From Nitrincola tapanii (GTDB lineage: Bacteria > Pseudomonadota > Gammaproteobacteria > Pseudomonadales > Balneatricaceae): a stretch of DNA of 64,000 nucleotides. The stretch covers positions 1 through 64,000 of the forward strand of contig NZ_SMRS01000007.1 of assembly GCF_008368715.1 (NCBI RefSeq), read 5' to 3'. The notes under the pieces are model-generated. The model did not search any database and was not told the DNA's origin. It was given only the letters and a program-made list of their open reading frames with translations. A program made the position numbers and the translations under genes. Position 1 is the stretch's first letter. Every line of letters begins with the position of its first letter. Below, piece by piece: positions 16,912-27,548 of this stretch.

Positions 16912-17814
16912 TCAACGCCGGCCTGGAGGGCGTTGATCATTGGGTGTTTCGGCGGACTCTGCGCGTTCAGCCTGTTCTTGAAATGGGATCAGGATCTGTT
17001 GCTCGATTAAGCCACGGAGCTGACGTTGCAGCCAGGGCATCTCCTCTTGCCAGCCCGCTTCCAAAGAAGCACGCAAACCTTGTCGATGGTAGCCGGAGAC
17101 TTCATGGCGTTGTGCCAAACGTTGACGGCTACGCGCTGCTTGCTCGCGCTCCTGACGGTGAAGGTCGATGACAACCCCTTCGATCTCTAGTAGATATTGA
17201 TCCAGCGTTCGATCTCCACTGATCAGCTCTTCAGCGTCGAGTAGAATTAAATGTAAGGGTCGATTAGCATTTTGGCGCTCGGTGACAAAGCGGCTGGCTG
17301 CACTGCTGCTGCGCCCAAACGCGATGACGATATAAATATCTGGGTCAAAGGTCGTAAATTCATTCAGGGCATTCTCTAAACGTTGCAGGCTACTTTGCTG
17401 AAAACGTTCAGTCACGGCCGCTAAATTTTCTCCTTGTGTGAGTGCATCAGCAGGGCGGTGGGGTGGGGCAGGCGGCTCGACCACCAGTGTTAGCCAGCCC
17501 TGCTCGGCCAAATATCGGCGCAGAGCATGGGTTTGTAATAACCAGTGGCGTTCACTAAACGGATCGGGTAACAGAATAATACCACCTAAAGCCTGCGCTC
17601 GCCCCGGTTGCTCGAGAAGTTGGTAGTAACGCATTTCACCTGTTTCGACCTCTAAAACCTCTGTATCTTTAGGCAAACTCAGGACTAAACGCTCGGTCTG
17701 ATTTAAGGCAGGTACCTGTGAGCGCTGGAGGGTCTGCGCCACTAAAGAGTTGGCTCCTAGGGCGATCAAGAGACTAAGACTTAAACTGAGCTGAGCAAGA
17801 AACTTTTTTCGCAA
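16912..17814 (-). CDS. DUF3530 family protein, exported, alpha/beta-hydrolase-like
   Basis: A 300-residue protein with an N-terminal signal peptide (positive KK, hydrophobic LSLSLSLLIALGANSLVAQ). The mature part looks like an alpha/beta-hydrolase fold: strand GGIILLPDP, a helix after HALRRYLAEQGW and LVVEPPAPP. The expected nucleophile elbow reads AFGRSSSA, so a catalytic serine is possible but not secure. The family is found in Pseudomonas and relatives, often near djlA; its function is not known. It converges on djlA. Confidence 0.75.
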   Translation of the reverse strand: MRKKFLAQLSLSLSLLIALGANSLVAQTLQRSQVPALNQTERLVLSLPKDTEVLEVETGEMRYYQLLEQPGRAQALGGIILLPDPFSERHWLLQTHALRRYLAEQGWLTLVVEPPAPPHRPADALTQGENLAAVTERFQQSSLQRLENALNEFTTFDPDIYIVIAFGRSSSAASRFVTERQNANRPLHLILLDAEELISGDRTLDQYLLEIEGVVIDLHRQEREQAARSRQRLAQRHEVSGYHRQGLRASLEAGWQEEMPWLQRQLRGLIEQQILIPFQEQAERAESAETPNDQRPPGRR

Positions 17815-17904
17815 GAAGGTTTACCTAAGTAGGCTTCAGGTCGGAAACCTGAGGGGCATAGGGTACAATAACGCGCAGTGTAACTATTTTTGGATGCAAA
17901 GTTT

Positions 17905-18585
17905 ATGGCCGATTTCTTAATAGCCCCTTCGATCCTGTCTGCTGATTTTGCGCGTTTAGGTGAAGAGGTTGAAAATGTTCTCGCAGCCGGTGCAGATGTT
18001 GTGCACTTTGATGTGATGGACAATCATTATGTACCCAATCTAACCATCGGCCCGATGGTGTGTAAAGCCTTGCGACAATATGGTATTCAAGCACCGATAG
18101 ATGTCCATTTGATGGTGAAGCCGGTGGATCGATTGATCGGTGATTTCATCGAAGCAGGCGCCAGTTGGATCACTTTTCATCCTGAAGCTTCTGAGCATAT
18201 CGATCGTTCTTTGCAGATGATTCGTGATGGAGGCTGTCGTTGTGGTTTGGTGTTTAACCCGGCAACGCCGCTGCATTACCTCGACTATGTCATGGATAAG
18301 GTCGATATGATTCTGCTGATGTCAGTCAATCCAGGGTTTGGTGGCCAGCGTTTTATTCCTGGAACACTCAATAAACTTCGTCAGGTCCGTGAGCGGATTG
18401 AACAAAGTGGGCGAGAGATTCGTTTGGAGATCGATGGTGGGGTAGGCATTCAGAATATTGCCGAGATTGCGGCTGCGGGTGCCGATACGTTTGTAGCAGG
18501 CTCGGCGATTTTTAATACGGAAGATTATGCCGCAACGATTGCGCAGATGCGTGCGCAACTGGCTGGAGTTAAGGTGGATGCGTGA
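17905..18585 (+). CDS. rpe: Ribulose-phosphate 3-epimerase
   Basis: Interconverts D-ribulose 5-phosphate and D-xylulose 5-phosphate in the pentose phosphate pathway. I chose the ATG at 17905 (226 aa, [15 protein letters not shown]), which matches the family start; a TTG at 17890 adds five atypical residues. This TIM barrel shows [28 protein letters not shown], the metal and acid/base residues in DVHLMV, the loop [17 protein letters not shown] and the phosphate-binding FVAGSAIF. It overlaps gph by 8 bp, a common coupling. Confidence 0.96.
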   Translation: MADFLIAPSILSADFARLGEEVENVLAAGADVVHFDVMDNHYVPNLTIGPMVCKALRQYGIQAPIDVHLMVKPVDRLIGDFIEAGASWITFHPEASEHIDRSLQMIRDGGCRCGLVFNPATPLHYLDYVMDKVDMILLMSVNPGFGGQRFIPGTLNKLRQVRERIEQSGREIRLEIDGGVGIQNIAEIAAAGADTFVAGSAIFNTEDYAATIAQMRAQLAGVKVDA

Positions 18586-19255
18586 GAACTTTGCTCAAGG
18601 GCGCCCGGCGGCTCTGATCTATGATCTGGATGGCACTCTGGTGGACAGTGTGCCGGATTTGGCACGTGCCGTGGATCAAATGCTTTTGGCGCTGGGTGCG
18701 GATATGGCGGGAGAGGCTGCGGTGCGTACTTGGGTCGGCTTAGGTGCCCAGCGTTTAGTCGAGCAAGCACTCGCTGCCAGTGCAGCATTTGACTCTCAGA
18801 GTGCTGAAGAGATTTTTCCTGTAGCCTATGAGCTTTTTCTTTCTGCCTACAGCCAGTGCAACGGCCGTTTGAGCCAGATCTATCCTGGAGTGCGCGCGTT
18901 TCTCGAGCATTGGCACGCAGAAGGCATTCCGCAAGTCGTGGTTACCAATAAACCTGCTGCGTTTACGGAACCTCTGTTAGCGCAGATGCAGTTGCAGCAT
19001 TTTTTTGTTCAGGTGGTTGCTGGCGATCATTTAGCGCGTAAAAAGCCCTATCCCGATCAGCTGAATTGGGTGTTTGAGCAGTTGCAGTTGCTTGCGCAAG
19101 AGGTGCTCATGTTGGGAGATTCACGCAATGACATTCAAGCCGCGCGTGCTGCGGGCTGTCCGGTGATCTGTGTGGACTATGGCTATAATCATGGCGTGCC
19201 CATCGCTCAGGATCAGCCAGATCGAGTGGTGAAATCTTTGCTCGATCTACTTTAA
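18578..19255 (+). CDS. gph: Phosphoglycolate phosphatase
   Basis: Removes the phosphate from 2-phosphoglycolate, which arises from repair of 3'-phosphoglycolate DNA ends and other damage. I chose the ATG at 18578 (225 aa) with an upstream GGAG; the frame reaches back to 18527 inside rpe. HAD motifs are in order: I ([10 protein letters not shown] with both aspartates), cap domain (about 25-90), II (VVTNKP), III lysine (RKKPYPDQL) and IV ([12 protein letters not shown]). No trpE follows, unlike in Pseudomonas. Confidence 0.93.
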   Translation: MRENFAQGRPAALIYDLDGTLVDSVPDLARAVDQMLLALGADMAGEAAVRTWVGLGAQRLVEQALAASAAFDSQSAEEIFPVAYELFLSAYSQCNGRLSQIYPGVRAFLEHWHAEGIPQVVVTNKPAAFTEPLLAQMQLQHFFVQVVAGDHLARKKPYPDQLNWVFEQLQLLAQEVLMLGDSRNDIQAARAAGCPVICVDYGYNHGVPIAQDQPDRVVKSLLDLL

Positions 19256-19362
19256 ACCTGATCTATTTTCACACTTAGCTTTAAAAAGCGGCTTCAGCCT
19301 GTAACGGTCAAGTCTGGGAAGACATTCGCCTAGAAGCTCGGTTCCCCAAAGCGAAGCTTTTC

Positions 19363-19376
19363 TTGATTTGCATCAA
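19363..19376 (+). promoter_or_regulatory. FNR/Anr binding site upstream of cytochrome c peroxidase
   Basis: TTGATTTGCATCAA matches the FNR/Anr consensus TTGAT-N4-ATCAA exactly. It lies 104 bp upstream of the peroxidase start in the 224-bp gap after gph. The distance suits activation at low oxygen from a promoter whose -10 lies near 19400-19415, though I cannot pin the -10. Apart from this site and the peroxidase ribosome-binding site, I see nothing else in the gap. Confidence 0.8.
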
Positions 19377-19479
19377 GTGAGAGGAGAAAGCTTTCTGTTT
19401 TTTCTGATTGTTATTCGAGGTTTCTTTGCTAAACTCCTTGCTAGTACTCGAACCCATGAAGGGTCAATCAGGGGGCAAT

Positions 19480-20532
19480 ATGATGAAAAAAACAACCTTG
19501 TTGTGTGCAGCTATAGGTTTGGCTGTGACAACGTCCACCGCAATCGCCGATCCATTGCGTGATCGAGCGGCCGCTTTGTTCAGCCCGATTCCAACGGAAG
19601 CGCCTGAGATTAAAGGCAACAAACTGACGGATGAGAAGGTCGAATTGGGCAAAATGCTGTTCTTCGAACCACGTTTGTCTTCCAGTCATTTGATCAGCTG
19701 TAACACCTGCCATAACGTGGGTATGGGTGGACATGATTATCTACCGGTATCGATCGGTCATGGCTGGCAGAAAGGACCGCGTAACTCACCTACTGTCTTT
19801 AATGCGGTGTTTAATGCGGCGCAGTTCTGGGATGGTCGTGCAGCGGATTTGGCTGAGCAGGCTAAAGGTCCTGTGCAAGCAGGTGTGGAAATGAGCAGTA
19901 CGCCTGAGCGCGTTGTCGCAACCTTAAAATCCATGCCAGATTATGTGGAGCGTTTCACCGCCTCTTTCCCAGGTGAAACGGATCCGGTAAGTTTTGACAA
20001 TATGGCGCTGGCGATTGAAGCCTTTGAAGCGACTTTGATCACACCTAACTCCCGCTTTGACCAATATCTTCTGGGTAAAGCCGATGCGATGAGCAACGAA
20101 GAGAAAGAAGGTCTGGCGTTGTTTATGGATAAGGGTTGTGCGGCCTGCCACTCTGGTGTCAACTTCGGCGGTCAGAATTACTTCCCATTCGGTCTAGTCG
20201 TGCGTCCGGGTGCGGATATCCTGCCGGTTGGGGATAAGGGGCGTTTTGCCGTGACCAATACAGCATCGGATGAGTATGTCTTCCGTGCAGCGCCTTTGCG
20301 TAATATCGAGCTGACTGCACCTTATTTCCATTCAGGTGCTGTCTGGGATCTGGAAGAAGCTGTGGCCGTCATGGGAACAGCGCAGCTGGGAACAGAGTTG
20401 AACGAGGAGCAGGTGAAGAAAATCACCGCCTTCTTGCGCACGCTGACCGGCGATATTCCTGAAGTGGTTTATCCGATTCTGCCGGTGAGCACGCCAGATA
20501 CTCCGCGCCCAGTGGATATGGTTGACTACTAA
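19480..20532 (+). CDS. Dihaem cytochrome c peroxidase, periplasmic
   Basis: Reduces hydrogen peroxide to water with electrons from small c-type cytochromes. I chose the ATG at 19480 (350 aa); an adjacent ATG at 19483 is equally possible after the GGGGG at 19471. A signal peptide ends TSTAIA. Two c-haem sites are present: CNTCH (74-78, the peroxidatic N-terminal haem) and CAACH (220-224, the electron-transferring haem). Between them is the tryptophan-bearing FNAAQFWDGRAADL segment. AAPLRNIELTAPYFHSG near the C-terminus is also a family signature. The upstream FNR box implies induction under oxygen limitation, as for ccp genes of Pseudomonas. Confidence 0.93.
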   Translation: MMKKTTLLCAAIGLAVTTSTAIADPLRDRAAALFSPIPTEAPEIKGNKLTDEKVELGKMLFFEPRLSSSHLISCNTCHNVGMGGHDYLPVSIGHGWQKGPRNSPTVFNAVFNAAQFWDGRAADLAEQAKGPVQAGVEMSSTPERVVATLKSMPDYVERFTASFPGETDPVSFDNMALAIEAFEATLITPNSRFDQYLLGKADAMSNEEKEGLALFMDKGCAACHSGVNFGGQNYFPFGLVVRPGADILPVGDKGRFAVTNTASDEYVFRAAPLRNIELTAPYFHSGAVWDLEEAVAVMGTAQLGTELNEEQVKKITAFLRTLTGDIPEVVYPILPVSTPDTPRPVDMVDY

Positions 20533-20586
20533 GTTCGAGTTGAATCGGCTTCTTGCCTCTAAGGTAAGAAGTGAGCAGGCAATAAA

Positions 20587-20613
20587 AAAGGGTCGATGAT
20601 CTCGACCCTTTTT
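20587..20613. terminator. Bidirectional intrinsic terminator between peroxidase and acuI
   Basis: GGGTCGA (20590-20596) and TCGACCC (20602-20608) form a perfect 7-bp stem with a 5-nt loop, flanked by A-run and T-run. It can therefore stop the peroxidase transcript (plus) and the opposing reductase transcript (minus). Confidence 0.85.
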
Positions 20614-20653
20614 GCTTTCTACCTACCTGAGCGGATGCGGTGTCCGCTGTGCT

Positions 20654-21637
20654 TTAGGCGTTCAGGTCTACTACTACGCGTCCACGCACCTGGCCGTTCA
20701 AGAGTTTTTCGGCAGTCGCAATAGCATCCGCTAGTGGGATCTCTTGAGTGATCAGGGCCAGCTTGTTTGGATCTAAATCCTGCGCTAAACGCTGCCAAGC
20801 GATTAAGCGATCTTCGCGTGGACACATCACACTATCGATACCGACAAGGGTGATACCCCGCAGAATAAAGGGTGCGACGGTGGCCGGGAAATCCATACCA
20901 CCGGCTAAACCGCAGGCCGTGACAACACCGCGATAACGCATGCTGGCGCAGACGTTGACCAGAGTTTGGCTGCCTACGACATCAATGGCAGCGGCCCAAC
21001 GCTCGCGTGCTAGGGGTTTGCCAGGAGAGGAGAATTCGGCTCTATCTAGAATCTCCTTGGCCCCAAGGTGAGTTAAGAAGTCACGCTCCTCAAGACGCCC
21101 ACTGACGGCCACGACCGAATAACCGAGTTTGGCGAGCACGGCGATGGCAACACTGCCGACGCCGCCTGCGGCACCTGTTACCAGAACTTCGCCTTGATCA
21201 GGGGTAATACCTTGGCGTTCCAAAGCCAGAATGCAAAGCATGGCGGTGTAACCTGCAGTACCGATCGCCATGGCCTGTTGTGGGGAGAAGGCTTTAGGTA
21301 AAGGGATGAGCCAATCACCTCGCAAACGCGCCTTCTGAGCTAAACCTCCCCAGTGGGTTTCACCGACTCCCCAGCCGTTGAGCAGCACCGCATCACCGGC
21401 TTTAAAGTTGGGGTGTTGGCTGGATTCCACCGTGCCCACCAGATCGATGCCGGGAACCATCGGGAATTTACGCACGACGGGGCTGCGCCCACTGATGGCT
21501 AATCCATCCTTATAATTAAGAGTGGAGTGGCTGACAGAGACGGTCACATCTCCTTCGGGGAGTTCCGCATCGGTCAGTTCTTTTAGGCTGGCACGATAAC
21601 CGGCATCATCTTTTTCGATCAAGATTGCTTTAAACAT
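20654..21637 (-). CDS. acuI: Acrylyl-CoA reductase AcuI/YhdH family quinone oxidoreductase
   Basis: A 327-residue zinc-independent medium-chain dehydrogenase/reductase. The AcuI/YhdH signatures are visible: [41 protein letters not shown], the NADPH-binding [32 protein letters not shown] and GIDSVMCPR. Family enzymes reduce acryloyl-CoA to propionyl-CoA with NADPH, detoxifying acrylate that arises for example from DMSP breakdown. No DMSP genes are in the window, so a general detoxifying role is equally likely. It appears monocistronic. Confidence 0.88.
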   Translation of the reverse strand: MFKAILIEKDDAGYRASLKELTDAELPEGDVTVSVSHSTLNYKDGLAISGRSPVVRKFPMVPGIDLVGTVESSQHPNFKAGDAVLLNGWGVGETHWGGLAQKARLRGDWLIPLPKAFSPQQAMAIGTAGYTAMLCILALERQGITPDQGEVLVTGAAGGVGSVAIAVLAKLGYSVVAVSGRLEERDFLTHLGAKEILDRAEFSSPGKPLARERWAAAIDVVGSQTLVNVCASMRYRGVVTACGLAGGMDFPATVAPFILRGITLVGIDSVMCPREDRLIAWQRLAQDLDPNKLALITQEIPLADAIATAEKLLNGQVRGRVVVDLNA

Positions 21638-21666
21638 CTTCCCTCCGCGTCAGATTTGACTGCTTT

Positions 21667-21704
21667 AGAGACCCTCCCCAATATTTAGCTTGGAGGTGGT
21701 CTCT
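21667..21704. terminator. Stem-loop downstream of gatB
   Basis: AGAGACC (21667-21673) pairs with GGTCTCT (21698-21704), with further pairing inside (CCTCC against GGAGG). It lies directly after the gatB stop on the minus strand and upstream of acuI. There is no good T-run on the minus strand, so it may stabilise the 3' end or act as a weak terminator. Confidence 0.45.
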
Positions 21705-21716
21705 GAGTGTTTATTT

Positions 21717-23177
21717 TTATTTCGGGAGTAGAGCGTCTAGCTTGGTTTTCAACAGGCCTTGCACCTGTCCAGGATTGGCTTTGCCCTGGGAGAGTTTCAT
21801 CACTTGGCCCATAAAGAAGCCAAGCATTTTGCCGCGTTTATCCGGTTCTGCTGCAAGGTATTGCTCAACCTGAGGTGTGCATTGGGCGATGACTTGATCG
21901 ACCGCTGCTTCAATAGCACCCGTATCGGTGACCTGTTTTAAGCCCTTGGCATCGATAATGGCATCGGCATTGCCGCCTTCGCTCCAGAGGATTTCAAAAA
22001 CCTGTTTAGCGATCTTGCCGGTGATGGTTTCATCCTTGATACGCACCAGCAAACCGGCAAGTTGTGTCGCGGAAACTGGACTCTGACGTATGTCGAGATC
22101 TTGTTGATTCAGATTCTTCGCCAATTCGCCCATGACCCAGTTCGCGGCCAGTTTGGCATCACCTGTTTGTTTAACTAGGGCTTCGTAATAATCCGCTTGT
22201 GCGCTGTCTGCGCAGAGTACACCGGCATCATATTCAGAGAGCTGGTATTCGGTGATAAAGCGTGCTTTGCGGGCATCAGGCAGCTCTGGCAGGGTTTGAC
22301 GAATCTGCTCGATGTAAGTCTCATCAATTACGACCGGCAGCAGATCTGGGCAAGGGAAGTAACGATAATCGTTGGCTTCCTCTTTAGAGCGCATGCTGCG
22401 CGTTTGATTGCGATCCGGGTCATAGAGACGGGTTTCTTGTACCACGCGTCCACCGTCTTCAATGAGGTCGATCTGACGGGCTACTTCGGTTTCGATGGCG
22501 CGCTCGATGAAGCGGAAAGAGTTGATGTTTTTCAGCTCAGTGCGCGTACCGAGCGTCTCGCTGCCTTTAGGGCGAATCGATACATTACAGTCACAACGCA
22601 TTGAGCCTTCGGCCATGTTGCCATCGCAGATGCCCAGTGTGGTCACTATGGCATGAATCTTACGCGCATAGGCTGCCGCTTCTTTAGCGCTGCGCATGTC
22701 GGGTTCTGAAACGATCTCGACCAGTGGGGTACCAGCGCGGTTAAGATCGATTCCGGTCATGCCATGGAAATCTTCATGTAAAGATTTGCCAGCATCCTCT
22801 TCAAGATGCGCATGATGAATACGCACGCGACGCGTACCGCCTTCTTCGGTTTCAATATCAATATAGCCCGGCCCTACAATCGGTTCAGCCAGCTGCGTGG
22901 TTTGATAGCCCTTAGGCAGATCGGGATAAAAGTAGTTTTTACGTTCAAACACCGAGCGTTTGCCGATTTCCGCATTGACCGCCAGACCAAACATCACCGC
23001 CATGCGCAACGCGTTTTCGTTAAACACGGGGAGGGTGCCGGGTAAAGCCAGATCTACGGCGCAGGCTTGGGTATTCGGTTCAGCACCAAAAGCGGTACTG
23101 GCACCGGAAAAAATTTTGGTCTGAGTGGAGAGCTGAACATGAATTTCCAGCCCGATCACGGTTTCCCATTCCATCAC
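21717..23177 (-). CDS. gatB: Asp-tRNA(Asn)/Glu-tRNA(Gln) amidotransferase subunit B
   Basis: The tRNA-binding kinase/transamidase subunit: it activates the misacylated tRNA carboxylate with ATP and receives ammonia from GatA. The 486 residues open with [14 protein letters not shown], followed by the cysteine-bearing [43 protein letters not shown] and a C-terminal YqeY-like tail ([20 protein letters not shown]) that recognises the tRNA. It is the last gene of gatCAB, 11 bp after gatA. Confidence 0.97.
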   Translation of the reverse strand: MMEWETVIGLEIHVQLSTQTKIFSGASTAFGAEPNTQACAVDLALPGTLPVFNENALRMAVMFGLAVNAEIGKRSVFERKNYFYPDLPKGYQTTQLAEPIVGPGYIDIETEEGGTRRVRIHHAHLEEDAGKSLHEDFHGMTGIDLNRAGTPLVEIVSEPDMRSAKEAAAYARKIHAIVTTLGICDGNMAEGSMRCDCNVSIRPKGSETLGTRTELKNINSFRFIERAIETEVARQIDLIEDGGRVVQETRLYDPDRNQTRSMRSKEEANDYRYFPCPDLLPVVIDETYIEQIRQTLPELPDARKARFITEYQLSEYDAGVLCADSAQADYYEALVKQTGDAKLAANWVMGELAKNLNQQDLDIRQSPVSATQLAGLLVRIKDETITGKIAKQVFEILWSEGGNADAIIDAKGLKQVTDTGAIEAAVDQVIAQCTPQVEQYLAAEPDKRGKMLGFFMGQVMKLSQGKANPGQVQGLLKTKLDALLPK

Positions 23178-23188
23178 TCTGAATCCTC

Positions 23189-24640
23189 TTAAAGCTTGAC
23201 GGGCGACTGGGTATGCCAGTCAGTGGCTTGCTGGAATTGATGTGCGATGTTCAGCAGCTTGTCCTCGGCAAAATAGTTGCCGATGATCTGTAACCCAACG
23301 GGTAAGCCTGCGACCTGTCCACAAGGAATCGACATGCCGGGTAGGCCGGCAAGATTCAAAGACAGGGTAAAAATGTCTTCCATATACATCGCAACTGGAT
23401 CGTTATTTTTCTCGCCGATGGCAAACGCCGTGTGGGGTGTGACAGGGCCCATGATGACATCGACTTCTTTCAAGGCTTCGACAAAATCTTGCTGAATCAG
23501 GCGGCGAATCTGCTGTGCTTTGCGATAGTAGGCGTCGTAGTAACCGGCGGAGAGAGCGTAAGTGCCGATCATGATACGGCGCTTGACTTCGCGACCAAAT
23601 CCCTCGCCGCGGCTGCGGGTGTAGAGATCCATTAAGTCCTTGGGTTCTTCACAGCGATAACCGTAGCGCACTCCGTCAAAACGCGAGAGATTAGAGGAGG
23701 CTTCTGCGGGTGCAATAATGTAATAGGCAGGGATGCAGCGTGCTGTGTTGGCTAAGCGAATAGGTTTGCAAGTCGCACCGAGAGCTTCAAATTGGCGTAA
23801 GGCTTGTTGAATCTGGGCGGCGATTTGGCTGTCTAGGCTACTGGAAAAATATTCATCCGGCAGACCGATGCGTAAGCCTTTTAAGGGTAAATCGAGTTGT
23901 GCTGTGTAATCAGGCACGGCGACTTCAGCACTGGTGGAGTCGCGTGGATCATGTCCTGCCATTACTTGCAGCATCAGAGCCGCATCTGCAGCGGTGCGAG
24001 TCATGGGGCCTGCCTGATCTAAAGATGAGGCATAGGCGATCATGCCGTAGCGTGAAACACGGCCATAGGTGGGCTTTAAACCGGTAATCCCACAGAGTGC
24101 AGCCGGTTGCCGGATGGAGCCCCCAGTGTCTGTCCCCGTGGCAGCGGGGGCGAGGCGTGCGGCGACAGCGGCTGCCGAGCCGCCAGATGAACCGCCGGGA
24201 ACACGAGTGGTATCCCAAGGATTGCGCACGGGGCCGTAATAGCTGTTTTCATTGGAGGAGCCCATCGCGAACTCGTCCATATTGGTTTTACCCAGCATCA
24301 CGGCACCTGCAGTATTAAAACGCTCGACCAGTGTCGCGTTGTAGGGGGCAATAAAATTATCGAGCATTTTTGAGCCACAGCTGGTTTTAACCCCTATGGT
24401 GCAGAAAATATCCTTATGGGCGATGGGTAAGCCGGTAAAGCGGCCTGCTTGGCCGGCGGCACGTTGAGCGTCAGCCTGTGCCGCTTGCTGTAGCGCCAAC
24501 TCCGGAGTCAGAGTGATATAAGCGTTATACTGTGCGTCTTCGCGCTGAATGCGCTCGAGCCAGGCTTGGGTCAGCTCCTGGCTGCTAAAATCACCCCGCT
24601 CCAGCCCATCAGCCAGTTGAGTGAGTGTTAGATCAAACAT
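23189..24640 (-). CDS. gatA: Asp-tRNA(Asn)/Glu-tRNA(Gln) amidotransferase subunit A
   Basis: Glutaminase subunit of the amidotransferase, an amidase-signature hydrolase that releases ammonia from glutamine for GatB. The 483 residues carry the Ser-cisSer-Lys machinery: catalytic lysine in [10 protein letters not shown] (about 77) and the serine-rich [16 protein letters not shown] and [14 protein letters not shown] segments. It lies 32 bp after gatC and 11 bp before gatB. The complex supplies Gln-tRNA and/or Asn-tRNA depending on which synthetases the organism has. Confidence 0.97.
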   Translation of the reverse strand: MFDLTLTQLADGLERGDFSSQELTQAWLERIQREDAQYNAYITLTPELALQQAAQADAQRAAGQAGRFTGLPIAHKDIFCTIGVKTSCGSKMLDNFIAPYNATLVERFNTAGAVMLGKTNMDEFAMGSSNENSYYGPVRNPWDTTRVPGGSSGGSAAAVAARLAPAATGTDTGGSIRQPAALCGITGLKPTYGRVSRYGMIAYASSLDQAGPMTRTAADAALMLQVMAGHDPRDSTSAEVAVPDYTAQLDLPLKGLRIGLPDEYFSSSLDSQIAAQIQQALRQFEALGATCKPIRLANTARCIPAYYIIAPAEASSNLSRFDGVRYGYRCEEPKDLMDLYTRSRGEGFGREVKRRIMIGTYALSAGYYDAYYRKAQQIRRLIQQDFVEALKEVDVIMGPVTPHTAFAIGEKNNDPVAMYMEDIFTLSLNLAGLPGMSIPCGQVAGLPVGLQIIGNYFAEDKLLNIAHQFQQATDWHTQSPVKL

Positions 24641-24672
24641 GGTCAGAAATCCTTAAGCAGATGGACAGAGGG

Positions 24673-24960
24673 TTATTCAATCACTCTGGGAACCAGGAAA
24701 AGACCGTCTTCAACGGCCGGTGCGCAGGTTTGAAGCGCTTCGCGCTGATTGACTTCACTGACTTCATCCGCGCGCAGTCTTTGGACGCTGTCCAATGGAT
24801 GAGCTAGAGGTTCAACACCTTGGGTGTCCGTGGCTTGCATGGCATCGACCAGGCTGAGAATACTGTTCAGGCTGGAGGCGAATTCGGAAATTTCGGCGTC
24901 ACTGACCTCAAGGCGGGCCAGGTGAGCAATACGGGCAACATCGGAATGGTCGAGAGACAT
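24673..24960 (-). CDS. gatC: Asp-tRNA(Asn)/Glu-tRNA(Gln) amidotransferase subunit C
   Basis: A 95-residue scaffold subunit that wraps around GatA and GatB and stabilises the complex. It is recognisable from [20 protein letters not shown], the leucine-rich [11 protein letters not shown] helix and the closing [15 protein letters not shown]. It is the first gene of the gatCAB operon and is divergent from mreB across 145 bp. Confidence 0.95.
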   Translation of the reverse strand: MSLDHSDVARIAHLARLEVSDAEISEFASSLNSILSLVDAMQATDTQGVEPLAHPLDSVQRLRADEVSEVNQREALQTCAPAVEDGLFLVPRVIE

Positions 24961-25022
24961 GCTCTGTTTCTCACTCTACTTGAATAATTTTGGATCACTG
25001 CCTAACTTAACACATTTGTTCC

Positions 25023-25051
25023 TTGCTCAAAATCCCCGCCATTGTTAGAGT
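25023..25051 (+). promoter_or_regulatory. Candidate sigma-70 promoter of mreB
   Basis: TTGCTC (25023-25028), a 17-bp spacer and TAGAGT (25046-25051) make a plausible -35/-10 pair 54 bp upstream of the mreB ATG, in the divergent gatC-mreB gap. It is found by eye only. Confidence 0.45.
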
Positions 25052-25057
25052 TACTAG

Positions 25058-26143
<1,086 letters not shown>

Positions 26144-26146
26144 AAC

Positions 26147-26203
26147 ATGTTTGCTTGGCTGCGTCTTCGTGGACATCTTCTAAACTCGGAGGTGTCCCAT
26201 TAA
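26147..26203 (+). CDS. Small ORF between mreB and mreC, possible coupling peptide
   Basis: ATG at 26147, four bases after the mreB stop, opens 18 codons (MFAWLRLRGHLLNSEVSH) that end in TAA at 26201-26203. It spans the mreC ribosome-binding site GGAGGT (26188-26193), and its stop overlaps the apparent ATT start of mreC (26199). Translation through it would carry ribosomes onto the mreC start. It has no strong site of its own and could depend on termination at mreB. It may be fortuitous. Confidence 0.35.
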   Translation: MFAWLRLRGHLLNSEVSH

Positions 26204-27062
26204 TCCTATCTTTCGACGCGGCAAACCCCGTGCGCTTTTCCTTGTATTGCTGATCGCTGCGCTCGTCTTGATTGTAGCGGAGTTAAACTGGCATAAAATG
26301 AAGGATGGCCGCGTTTATCTTTCCTTATTGATAACACCCCTGCAATGGTTAGTTGATCTGCCTTCACGCGGAGCAGATCGGCTTTCTGATGTCGTGGTGG
26401 ATCGTGCCACACTGGTTCGCGATAACGAGCGCCTGAGAACTGAGTCCCTTGAGCTGCAGCGCAAAGCGCAGTTGATGGCGGCGCTGACGGAAGAAAATCG
26501 TCAATTGCGTGGTTTGCTGAATGCGCGTGAACGCATCGAGGCTCAAGTCACCATGGCTGAGCTGATCGGCATCAATCCAGATCCTTTCTTGCATGAAGTC
26601 ATCATCAACCGAGGTTTTGAGGAAGGGCTTTACGCCGGACAGCCAGTGTTGGATGCAGGCGGTGTGATGGGGCAGATTATATCTCTCACGCACTATACCA
26701 GCCGAGTGATGCTGGTGACGGATGCGCGTACGGCCATACCCGTTGAGGTCAATCGTAATGGTTTCCGTAGTATTGCCCTAGGGCGAGGTGTTTTGGGCGA
26801 GTTGGAGTTAAGCCATGTCCCAGATACGGCGGATATTCAAGAAGGCGATCTGTTGCTCACTTCAGGCTTAGGTGGACGTTTCCCGCGGGGTTATCCGGTT
26901 GCGGTGGTCAGTGAAGTGATTCGTGATCCGGGCCGCCCTTTTACGCTAGTCAAGGCGACCCCTTCGGCGCGTTTGGATCGTAGCCGTCATCTGTTGGTGG
27001 TGGACTATCGACGCCCTGATGCTGAGCGTGTATTGGATGAGGCCGAGTGGCGTCATGAGTGA
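26199..27062 (+). CDS. mreC: Rod-shape-determining protein MreC, apparent ATT start
   Basis: Bitopic inner-membrane protein that links MreB filaments to PBP2/RodA. The family-like N-terminus (reading INPIFRRGKPRALFLVLLIA, with the first residue as Met if initiating) begins at 26199 with ATT, five bases after GGAGGT. An in-frame stop at 26181 and the absence of ATG, GTG or TTG before a TTG at 26247 leave ATT as the best start. The TTG would cut off the cytoplasmic segment and lacks a binding site. From ATT the protein has 287 residues: membrane helix (about 12-31), coiled coil (about 60-100) and the two beta domains (GFEEGLYAGQPVLDAGGVMG, then SGLGGRFPRGYPV). It overlaps mreD by 8 bp. Confidence 0.88.
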   Translation: MNPIFRRGKPRALFLVLLIAALVLIVAELNWHKMKDGRVYLSLLITPLQWLVDLPSRGADRLSDVVVDRATLVRDNERLRTESLELQRKAQLMAALTEENRQLRGLLNARERIEAQVTMAELIGINPDPFLHEVIINRGFEEGLYAGQPVLDAGGVMGQIISLTHYTSRVMLVTDARTAIPVEVNRNGFRSIALGRGVLGELELSHVPDTADIQEGDLLLTSGLGGRFPRGYPVAVVSEVIRDPGRPFTLVKATPSARLDRSRHLLVVDYRRPDAERVLDEAEWRHE

Positions 27063-27543
27063 TCAGTTAGGGGGAGGTCGACTGATTATCCTAGGTACCT
27101 TCCTCATCGGCTTGGCGTTGAGTCAGTTGCCTATTCCCGATGGCTTTGCTTGGTATCGACCTGAATGGGTGGCCTTGATCCTGATCTATTGGGTGTTGGT
27201 GTTACCGCATCGTGTTGGCTTGCTGAGCGCGTTTGCTCTGGGACTCCTTCTCGATTTAATCCGTGGCAGTGTCTTGGGATTAAATGCCTTATCTTTATTG
27301 ATCATCACCTATCTAACCCTACTTTTATACAAACGTTTGCGCATGTTTCCACTCTGGCAACAATCTATGATGGTGATGGTGCTGATCGGGATCAATCAGC
27401 TGCTCTTTTTCTGGATGCAGAGCATGACCGGCACGACGGGAACGGGTTTAATGTTTTTGATGCCCTCCCTGGTGAGTGCGTGTCTTTGGCCTTGGTTGTA
27501 TGTCATCTTGCATGGCGTGCGCCGAACCTTTCGAATCGAGTAA
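27055..27543 (+). CDS. mreD: Rod-shape-determining protein MreD
   Basis: A 162-residue integral membrane protein of the elongasome with about five or six membrane helices. I chose the ATG at 27055 (MSDQLGGGRL), overlapping mreC by 8 bp; a 27019 start would sit well inside mreC. Typical features are PIPDGFAWYRPEWVALILIY, LGLLLDLIRGSVLGLNAL (the best-conserved MreD motif) and a basic C-terminal VRRTFRIE. Its precise role is unresolved, but it is needed with MreC for rod shape. Confidence 0.93.
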   Translation: MSDQLGGGRLIILGTFLIGLALSQLPIPDGFAWYRPEWVALILIYWVLVLPHRVGLLSAFALGLLLDLIRGSVLGLNALSLLIITYLTLLLYKRLRMFPLWQQSMMVMVLIGINQLLFFWMQSMTGTTGTGLMFLMPSLVSACLWPWLYVILHGVRRTFRIE

Positions 27544-27548
27544 ACGTT

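Noticed and set aside
27165-27548. N-terminal extension of the Maf frame into mreD
   Set aside because: The Maf family begins at the ATG at 27549; the upstream frame is an out-of-frame reading of mreD.
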